From assembly GCA_009380095.1 (NCBI GenBank), contig WHSL01000036.1:1-35493 (forward strand): a DNA stretch of 35,493 nt, read 5' to 3'. This DNA is from Streptosporangiales bacterium. Lineage in GTDB: Bacteria; Actinomycetota; Actinomycetes; Streptosporangiales; Streptosporangiaceae. The notes below the pieces were generated by a model that made no database searches, had not been told where the DNA came from, and was given only the letters and a program-made list of their open reading frames with translations. The translations under genes and the position numbers were made by a program. Below are positions 29,573-35,493 of this stretch, piece after piece (within the stretch, counting starts at the first letter, position 1; each line of letters opens with the position of its first letter).

Positions 29573-32041
29573 GTGACTGCGGCGCACGCCCGGCCTGCGC
29601 ACGATTCGCAGCCGCTCCGCTCCGACCGCCTGTATCTCGGCTGGCAGTTCGCCCTGCTCCATCCGGATCCGGGGCCCGCCCCGCGCCGCCCCACGCCACC
29701 GGGGCGGGAGGGCATCAACGACGAGTGGCTCGCCGCACAGCGCCGCGAGGAGAGCCTGCTCAACCGGCCGCTGAAGATCGCCTTCAGCTGCGCGATGTTC
29801 GGCGTGCTGCTGTTCCTCGCGCTGTGGGTGCTCGGCGTGCTCGACTGGCTGTTCGCGCTCGTCGGCATCCTGGCCTGCCTGGCGGTGGGCGCCATCACCG
29901 GGTACGCGACGCTCCAGGGTGAGCAGGCCCTGAAGAGCCGCGTCGCGCAGGAGCAGCGCCGCTACGAGCGCCGGCAGAGCGAGCTGGACAACCGGCTGCG
30001 CGCGGCCCAGGAGGAGCACGCCCGGCAGTACCAGGCCTGGGAGGCGCGGCGCAGCGCGTTCGAGTCCCAGGAGCAGTGGTACGCGGTGTCCGTGCCGGAC
30101 GACGTGGACCGGGTGGACATCGCCGGCGGCACGCTGGCCGGCTGGTCCGCGGCGCTCACCATGATCGGCGCGGCCCGGCTGAACGCCGGCGGCGCGCTCA
30201 GCGTGATCGACCTCTCCGAAGGCGCCGTGGGGGCGGACCTCTTGGGGCTCGCCGGCCGGTCGGGCATCGACCCGCTCGTCTGGGTGCTCCCGGTGGACCT
30301 GCCGCGGCTGGACCTGGGTCTCGGCCTCGGCCGGGAGGCGCTCGCCGACGTGCTGTCCCTGGTGGTGAGCGTCAGCGAGGAGCAGGCCAACACCCGGGAC
30401 CTCTCGTTCGACAACGCCATCCTGGAGCGGGTGCTCGAGGTGCTCGGCGAGGACGCGACCATCTCCCAGGTGACCGCGGCGCTGCGGGCGCTGGCCCAGG
30501 TCGGCGACCCGCGGGTGGACATGCGGCAGGGCCTGCTCACGCCGCAGCAGCTCGAGCGCATCGGCACGATGTTCGGCCGGGGCGCCACCGACCGGGTGGT
30601 GATCGAGCGTGCCTGGGCCCTGGAGTCGCAGCTGCGCAAGCTTGAGAACCTGGGCACCAACCCGGCCACGATGCCGGGCACCCGGGTGCACGTGGTCTCC
30701 ACCGACCGCCGGGCCGGGGTGTTCGGCAACCGGGTGCTGGGGACGTACGTGGTCACCGCGCTCACCCACGCGCTGCGCCAGGCGCCGCCGGGCCGGCCGT
30801 GGCAGCACACGCTGTTCCTGTGCGGGGCGGAGAAGCTCCGGGGTGACGTGCTGGACCGGCTGATCGACGCCTGCGAGACCACCCGTACCGGGCTGGTGAT
30901 GATGTATCGGGCGATCCCGGGGCACGTGAAGGAGCGGCTCGGGCGGGGCAACGCGGCGGTCGGCTTCATGCGGCTGGGCAACGCGGAGGACGCCAAGACG
31001 GCGGCGGAGCACATTGGCACCGAGCACCGGTTCGTGCTGAGCCAGCTCACCGAGACGATCGGCACGCAGCTGACCGACACGGCGGGGGACTCGTACTCCA
31101 GCACGGTCGGGTCCAACGACTCGGTCTCCACCTCGACCTCGGTGTCCACCACGGAGTCGAGCAGCCGCGGGCGTGGGCGGACCGATGAGGGGCCGTGGCT
31201 GGGGCTGGGCGACAGCACGTGGTCGCGTAGCCGCGACGCGAGCAGTTCCACCAGCGAGAGCGATAGCGAGTCCATCACCGAGGGGATCAGCAACTCCACC
31301 ACGTGGGGGCGGAACACCTCGCAGGCGTACGGGAGCAACGAGTCGCAGGCGCGGACCATGCAGCGGTCCCGGGAGTACCTGGTGGAGCAGCACGAGCTGC
31401 AGCAGTTGCCGGTGACGTCGATGGTGATCACGCATGCCACCCGGCAGGGCCGGCGCATCGTGATGGCCGACGCGAACCCGGCGATTCTCACCCTGCCCAC
31501 CACGACCGTCCGCGAGTTCGACGAGGTCCAGCGCCAGCAGAGCCTCGGCGGCACCCTCGCCGACGCGGCCGCCGCGTACCCTGCTCCACCCGACGCGGCC
31601 CGCCCACCTGACCCCGCGAGCCAGCCTGACCCGGCGCGTCCGCCCGACCCGGCGCGACGCCCGGACGACGCGCGACGCCCGGACGACGCGCGACGGCCGG
31701 ACGATCCGCGACGGTGGCAGGCGCAGCAGCCCGCGATGGATCCGCACGCGCCCACCGAGCCCGCCCCCGCCGCCCACCATGCCCCGCGCCGGGACGCCCG
31801 GGACGCGCCGCCTCGCGAAACCCGCGCCAGGCGGGACACCCCGAACCGGGGCGCCCCGAGCCGGGACGCGCCGGCCCGGGACGCGCCGGCCCGGGACGCC
31901 CCGACCGGGGCGGATCAGGGTGGCGGGCCGCCGGAGCCACGGCCGCGGGGAGCGCACCGGTCTCCGGTGGAGGAGGCGCCGCCGAACCTGGGGCCGCCGC
32001 CGGAGCGGCTCGACTGGCGGAAGGACAAGCGCCGTCGCTGA
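29573..32041 (+). CDS. TraG-like membrane protein with degenerate P-loop
   Basis: An 822-aa protein. Two membrane helices lie near residues 67-110 (IAFSCAMFGVLLFLALWVLG, LFALVGILACLAVGAITG), then a coiled coil (about 118-165, rich in Arg, Glu and Gln). A VirD4/TraG-like domain follows, but its P-loop reads GGTLAGWS (185-192): Trp191 stands where the ATP-binding Lys belongs, and the Walker B strand reads LFLCGAEKL with Cys417 in place of Asp. Residues about 490-600 are a Ser/Thr-rich insert; the fold resumes with ELQQLPVTSMVITHATRQGRR and ends in a Pro/Arg/Asp repeat tail (RRPDDARRPDD). It probably does not bind ATP in the normal way and may be a structural partner of the two ATPases. The start is GTG at 29573 with GAGGTGG upstream. 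Confidence 0.75.
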   Translation: MTAAHARPAHDSQPLRSDRLYLGWQFALLHPDPGPAPRRPTPPGREGINDEWLAAQRREESLLNRPLKIAFSCAMFGVLLFLALWVLGVLDWLFALVGILACLAVGAITGYATLQGEQALKSRVAQEQRRYERRQSELDNRLRAAQEEHARQYQAWEARRSAFESQEQWYAVSVPDDVDRVDIAGGTLAGWSAALTMIGAARLNAGGALSVIDLSEGAVGADLLGLAGRSGIDPLVWVLPVDLPRLDLGLGLGREALADVLSLVVSVSEEQANTRDLSFDNAILERVLEVLGEDATISQVTAALRALAQVGDPRVDMRQGLLTPQQLERIGTMFGRGATDRVVIERAWALESQLRKLENLGTNPATMPGTRVHVVSTDRRAGVFGNRVLGTYVVTALTHALRQAPPGRPWQHTLFLCGAEKLRGDVLDRLIDACETTRTGLVMMYRAIPGHVKERLGRGNAAVGFMRLGNAEDAKTAAEHIGTEHRFVLSQLTETIGTQLTDTAGDSYSSTVGSNDSVSTSTSVSTTESSSRGRGRTDEGPWLGLGDSTWSRSRDASSSTSESDSESITEGISNSTTWGRNTSQAYGSNESQARTMQRSREYLVEQHELQQLPVTSMVITHATRQGRRIVMADANPAILTLPTTTVREFDEVQRQQSLGGTLADAAAAYPAPPDAARPPDPASQPDPARPPDPARRPDDARRPDDARRPDDPRRWQAQQPAMDPHAPTEPAPAAHHAPRRDARDAPPRETRARRDTPNRGAPSRDAPARDAPARDAPTGADQGGGPPEPRPRGAHRSPVEEAPPNLGPPPERLDWRKDKRRR
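31620..31710. repeat. 18-bp repeat coding for ARRPDD/ARPPDP units
   Basis: Tandem units such as GCGCGACGCCCGGACGAC and close variants encode a repeated Ala-Arg-Arg-Pro-Asp-Asp in the tail of the preceding protein. Period 18 bp with modest divergence. Confidence 0.75.
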
Positions 32042-32062
32042 CATACGGGCCGGCCAGGGGGC

Positions 32063-32174
32063 GGGAGGTGCAGGCATGCGCGCCGGCATGGGGCCGGGAG
32101 GTGCGGGGATGCGCGCCGGCATGGGGCCGGGAGGTGCGGGGATGCGCGCCGGCATGGGGCCGGGAGGTGCGGGG
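32063..32174 (+). repeat. 33-bp tandem repeat copying the RBS and start codon
   Basis: Three in-frame ATG codons at 32076, 32109 and 32142 stand in a 33-bp unit (MRAGMGPGGAG). Each is preceded at 5-6 nt by GGGAGGTG, the only ribosome binding site of the gene. A fourth, degenerate unit (CCG instead of ATG at 32175) follows. Translation could begin at any of three places. Confidence 0.9.
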
Positions 32175-35114
32175 CCGCGTGCCGGCATGGGGGCGGGGAG
32201 TGTGCTGGGGCCCTGGTATCGGATCGAGGCGATCCCGGCGGCCACGCGTACCCCGTCCGCGGAGTCGGACTTCGTCTCGGTGCTGCCCGCCGTGCTCAAC
32301 GCCGCCCGGGAGAAGCGGTCGTTCGTCATCGGCTGGCTGTCCCGCGGCGGCGGCGCCCCGCTCGAGCTGATCACCAACGCGGGCCCGCTCAGCCCGGACC
32401 CCGACCCGGACCGCGAGCAGGGGCTGCTGTTCCCCGCCGGTTCCCGCGGCCGCGCCATCGGCGACGGCTGGCTGGACGACCTCGACAAGCTGGTGTGGAC
32501 CCCCTGCCCGGGCCGCCAGGCACCCCCGCTCTCCACCCGGGAGGACCGGGAGCAGCCCGGCGACCCACGCCGGCCGAGCCTGTTCGAGTCCACGCTCACC
32601 ACGCTGATGTCCCGCCCCTTCGGCTGGCTGGTGATCGCCGAGCCCACCCGGCTGCTGGACGAGGAGATCGGCGAGCTGCGTACGCACCTGAACGTGCTGC
32701 GCCAGTACACCGAGGCCTCCGAGCGCTCCCGCTTCGACGTGGAACGGGCCGAGCGGCGGCTGCAGGAGCTGGACGCGTTCCGCGAGGCCGGGCTGTGGAA
32801 CATCCGGCTGCTGGCCGGCGCGGCCACCGCGGACGAGCTGGCCCAGCTCGCGCCGGTGCTCGTCGGGTCCGTGGAGTTCGGCCACCACCCGTACCGGCTG
32901 AGCAGCGGCCTCGACGCGCACACGCTCGTCGATTCGCTCACCGCGAACGTGCAGGACACCACCGGCCACAACGACGTGGACCCCACCGTGCCGTTCGCCG
33001 CCACCGCGGGCGCCCTCGCCGCGCTCGCCGGGCTGCCCCGCCGCGAGGTGCCCGGCCTGCGTGTGCTGGACACCGGTTACTTCGACGTGACGAGCGAGGC
33101 CGCGGCACGTACGGCGGGCGAGGGCCCGCCGATCCGGCTCGGCGCCATCCTGGACGGCCAGGACCGCCCGGTCGGCGACTTCGCCGTCCCACTGTCCACG
33201 CTGAACCGGCACGCCTTCGTGACCGGCGCGACCGGCGCGGGCAAGTCGCAGACCGTACGGCACCTGCTCGAACAGCTCTCCCACGCGGGCATCCCGTGGC
33301 TGGCCATCGAGCCCGCCAAGTCGGAGTACGCCGCCATGGCGGGCCGGCTGGAGGGAGCCGGGGAGGTCACCGTGGTGAATCCGTCCGACACCGCGGCGGT
33401 GCCGTTCTCGGTGAACCCGCTGGCCCCCGAGGCCGGCTACCCGGTGCAGGCGCACATCGACATGGTGCGGGCGCTGTTCCAGGCGGCGTTCGACGCCGAG
33501 GAGCCGTTCCCGCAGATCATGTCGCAGGCACTGCAGCAGGTGTACGAGGACAACGGCTGGGACGTGGTGATCGGCGGGCAGGCCCCCGGCTCCACCGTGC
33601 CGCCCACGGTCCCCACCCTCGAGCAGCTGCAGCGGGCGGCGCTGCAGATCATCGACGAGGTCGGCTACGGCCCGGAGATCGCGGCCAACGTGCGCGGCTT
33701 CGTGGACGTACGGCTGCGCTCGCTGCGCATCGGCTCCGCGGGCCGGTTCTTCGAGGGCGGTCACCCCGCCGACATCGGCGACCTGATGGACCGAAATGTG
33801 GTCCTGGCCATCGAGGACATCGCCAACGACGAGGACAAGGCGTTCCTGATGGGGACGCTGATCATCCGGGTGGTCGAGCACCTGCGGCTGCGCGCGCGCC
33901 GCGAGCGCACCCGCGGGCTGCGGCACGTCATCGTGATCGAGGAGGCGCACCGGCTGCTCCGCAACCGCGGCGAGGAGCGGGCCAGCGCGCACGCGGTGGA
34001 GCTGTTCGCCGGGATGCTCGCGGAGATCCGCGCGTACGGCGAGGGCATCGTGGTGGCCGAGCAGATCCCCACCAAGCTCGTGCCGGACGTGGTGAAGAAC
34101 ACCGCGCTGAAGGTGGTGCACCGGCTGCCCGCCGCGGACGACCGGCAGATCGTCGGCGCCGCGATGAACCTGGACGAGGACCAGTCCCGGCAGGTGGTCT
34201 CGCTGCGGCCGGGCGTCGCCGCGGTCTTCGCCGACGGGATGGACCGGCCGCTGCGGGTGGAGGTGCCGCTGGGCGAGGGCCGTGAGGCCGTACGGCCCGG
34301 GCCGGCCCCGCCCATCGCCGGCCGGCGCTCCGCCGCCTGCGGGGCGCGCTGCCGGGCGCGGGCCTGCACGCTGCACGAGGTCCGGCAGGCCGACCTGCTG
34401 TCCACCGCCGCCCCCCAGGTGTGGCTGCGGCTGTGGGCGGAGACGCTGGTGCTCGCGTTCGTGACCAACCGCGGGCTGCCGATCGTGCCGGAGGAGCTGC
34501 GGCTGCGCTGGCGGGACGGGCTGCACGCACCGGAGCAGCTCCGCGAGTGCCTGCTCGCCACCGTGGTGGAGGGGGCCGTGGCGCGCCGGGCGTCGGCACT
34601 GCGCACCGCGTTCCCGCCCGCCCGGCTGGTGGAGGCCGCCGCGGACGTGGCGGCCCGGATGCTGGCCGGGGACGACGCTCTGGCGGGACGGCTGCCCGGG
34701 CCGCAGTGGGTGATCCCGCAGGTGCGCTGGCTGCACGAGATGCAGCGGGTGCTGGGCCGCCGGTCCGACGACTACGACCGGGCGGAGTTCGCGCCGCCGC
34801 TGGACTACCCGATCGAGGGGCTGACGGACCGTACGGGCAAGCGCGGCAGCCGGGCGCGTGCCCTGCGCCGGCACCCGCTGTCCATGGGGCTCGCGGTGAA
34901 CCGGGCCACCGCGCTGCGCGCGCTGATCGGCGACGACACGGCCGGGTTCACCCACGACCTCCCCATCGTCGCGGTCGGACTGGACGAGACCGAGCAGATC
35001 CGCATCGTCGCCCAGCACACCGCCACCGAGGACTGGCTCCTCGAAGTCCTCCGCTGGCCCGAGCGGTTCATCGTCAACGGGGACCTGGACGAAGTCGTCT
35101 TCTACTCGGACTGA
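32076..35114 (+). CDS. HerA/VirB4-like ATPase
   Basis: A 1012-aa ATPase without membrane helices. After a Gly/Met-rich repeat start, residues about 40-365 form an N-terminal domain with VLPAVLNAAREKRSFVIGWL and a GWLVIAEPTRLLDEEIGEL segment. The motor has Walker A GATGAGKS (384-391), EPAKSEY, Walker B VIVIEEAH (618-625) and sensor-like VVAEQIPTKLVPDVVKNTALKVVH elements, all as in HerA/VirB4-type hexameric DNA or protein pumps. A Cys755-x3-Cys759-x4-Cys764-x2-His767 cluster may bind zinc. A C-terminal region of about 245 residues follows. It begins 34 nt after the degenerate TraG-like gene. It is likely the main motor of the system. Confidence 0.8.
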   Translation: MRAGMGPGGAGMRAGMGPGGAGMRAGMGPGGAGPRAGMGAGSVLGPWYRIEAIPAATRTPSAESDFVSVLPAVLNAAREKRSFVIGWLSRGGGAPLELITNAGPLSPDPDPDREQGLLFPAGSRGRAIGDGWLDDLDKLVWTPCPGRQAPPLSTREDREQPGDPRRPSLFESTLTTLMSRPFGWLVIAEPTRLLDEEIGELRTHLNVLRQYTEASERSRFDVERAERRLQELDAFREAGLWNIRLLAGAATADELAQLAPVLVGSVEFGHHPYRLSSGLDAHTLVDSLTANVQDTTGHNDVDPTVPFAATAGALAALAGLPRREVPGLRVLDTGYFDVTSEAAARTAGEGPPIRLGAILDGQDRPVGDFAVPLSTLNRHAFVTGATGAGKSQTVRHLLEQLSHAGIPWLAIEPAKSEYAAMAGRLEGAGEVTVVNPSDTAAVPFSVNPLAPEAGYPVQAHIDMVRALFQAAFDAEEPFPQIMSQALQQVYEDNGWDVVIGGQAPGSTVPPTVPTLEQLQRAALQIIDEVGYGPEIAANVRGFVDVRLRSLRIGSAGRFFEGGHPADIGDLMDRNVVLAIEDIANDEDKAFLMGTLIIRVVEHLRLRARRERTRGLRHVIVIEEAHRLLRNRGEERASAHAVELFAGMLAEIRAYGEGIVVAEQIPTKLVPDVVKNTALKVVHRLPAADDRQIVGAAMNLDEDQSRQVVSLRPGVAAVFADGMDRPLRVEVPLGEGREAVRPGPAPPIAGRRSAACGARCRARACTLHEVRQADLLSTAAPQVWLRLWAETLVLAFVTNRGLPIVPEELRLRWRDGLHAPEQLRECLLATVVEGAVARRASALRTAFPPARLVEAAADVAARMLAGDDALAGRLPGPQWVIPQVRWLHEMQRVLGRRSDDYDRAEFAPPLDYPIEGLTDRTGKRGSRARALRRHPLSMGLAVNRATALRALIGDDTAGFTHDLPIVAVGLDETEQIRIVAQHTATEDWLLEVLRWPERFIVNGDLDEVVFYSD

Positions 35115-35142
35115 TCCGCGCGCCTTGGGGCATTTGAGCAGG

Positions 35143-35175
35143 TCGCGTAGGGTTTGGCGCACCCCCGCACGCGAC
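35143..35175 (+). terminator. Hairpin after the HerA-like gene
   Basis: GTCGCGT and ACGCGAC are perfect 7-bp complements enclosing an inner GGG/CCC pair. The hairpin begins 28 nt after the ATPase stop and ends 13 nt before the next start. It may be a terminator or a leader structure of the next gene. No U-tract follows. Confidence 0.4.
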
Positions 35176-35188
35176 GGCTCGAGGACAG

Positions 35189-35493
35189 ATGAAGAAACTT
35201 CATCCGGCACTCATCTCGTTCCCCCGGTTCGCCCAGCACTGTGCCGGTATGGCCTTCACACAGCGGATCGCCGCCACCAGCCAGTTCCTCGCCGGCGGTC
35301 AGGAGAAGCCGGACGTGCCACAGCGCGTCCGGCTGGACGGTGGCACGGTCGCGCCCACCCCGACCCGGCCGGTGACGCCACCGCCCTCGCCGAGCGCCTC
35401 CCCCTCGCCGTCGCCGTCCCCGACCGGGGGCGACGAGGTCGTACCCGGCCCTCCGGCGCGAGGCGGCGGCGATGACGACGACGGCGGAGATGA
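35189..35493 (+). CDS. Pro/Ser-rich protein, cut by the window edge
   Basis: An open frame of at least 101 codons begins at the ATG 35189 (GAGG 4 nt upstream) or at the in-frame ATG 35249, and leaves the window. The first 50 residues are ordinary (FTQRIAATSQFLAGG) without a clear signal peptide or membrane helix. From about residue 55 the chain is Pro/Ser/Thr-rich (TPTRPVTPPPSPSASPSPSP), then Gly and Asp-rich. The composition resembles a disordered linker before another domain outside the window. Its place directly after the ATPase gene suggests it belongs to the same locus. No family recognised. Confidence 0.5.
   Translation, partial: MKKLHPALISFPRFAQHCAGMAFTQRIAATSQFLAGGQEKPDVPQRVRLDGGTVAPTPTRPVTPPPSPSASPSPSPSPTGGDEVVPGPPARGGGDDDDGGD

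Noticed and set aside
29507-33073. A minus-strand frame of about 1190 codons opposite the degenerate TraG-like gene
   Set aside because: It is antisense to a protein with helices, coiled coil and family segments; the translated repeats are mirror images of coding repeats.
31488-35210. A minus-strand open frame of about 1240 codons opposite the HerA-like gene
   Set aside because: Its translation is low-complexity (Gln, His, Arg, Val, Gly rich) with no motifs, while the plus strand has intact Walker motifs. It is a high-GC antisense shadow.
19061-35493. An integrated conjugative element or plasmid
   Set aside because: No integrase, relaxase, replication gene, attachment repeats or tRNA gene was found, and base composition does not visibly change from the neighbouring conserved genes.
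1-35493. tRNA, rRNA, CRISPR arrays or insertion sequences
   Set aside because: None seen on either strand. The regular repeats present are coding tandem repeats or a 12-bp minisatellite without spacers.

Overview
The window is high-GC actinobacterial DNA with GTG/TTG starts and many 4-nt gene overlaps. It carries mycothiol synthase, GlnR, an LmeA-type lipid-binding protein and a SseC-type protein, which are actinobacterial hallmarks. The neighbourhood mshD, glnR, lmeA, thioredoxin, sulfurtransferase, sseC resembles one I know from mycobacteria and Streptomyces. A filamentous actinomycete (Streptosporangiales or Streptomyces relative) is my best guess. The species cannot be read from the sequence.

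Layout. 1-640: an amino-acid permease fragment joined in frame to a methyltransferase fragment (deletion, decay or misassembly). 679-3614: a GNAT acetyltransferase, a DivIVA-type coiled-coil protein, a gamma-class carbonic anhydrase and a 50-aa protein. 4090-9838: phosphate uptake, with a low-affinity DUF47-PitA pair running into the high-affinity pstS-pstC-(37-aa ORF)-pstA-pstB operon, which has a PHO-box-like repeat upstream. 9857-14213 (minus): bioB, mshD, a secreted surface protein and glnR. 14346-18962 (plus): a MoaD/ThiS-like carrier, lmeA, an ECF sigma/anti-sigma pair, a membrane thioredoxin, then a sulfur operon (Cys-containing leader peptide, DUF4395, rhodanese, sseC) closed by a strong hairpin.

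19070-35493 is the most unusual part. It holds two tandem copies of a four-gene convergent module. Each copy is a multi-pass membrane protein on the plus strand, facing three overlapping minus-strand genes for single-pass proteins with Ig-like extracytoplasmic domains. The six small proteins pair one-to-one between the copies (P1-Q1, P2-Q2, P3-Q3). In the second copy two of them have gained long Pro-rich repeat regions. Three plus-strand genes follow: a VirD4/TraG-like ATPase, a related membrane protein whose Walker A lysine is replaced by Trp, and a HerA/VirB4-like ATPase whose start region is a 33-bp tandem repeat that copies its own ribosome binding site and start codon. A Pro/Ser-rich protein begins at the right edge. 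I infer an envelope-spanning, ATP-driven machine related to DNA or protein translocation systems. No relaxase, recombinase or channel protein is visible, and the function is unknown.

Likely regulation: phosphate starvation for pst, cysteine-linked attenuation for the sulfur operon, and leaderless transcription for many genes (a -10-like hexamer 6-9 nt before the start codon).
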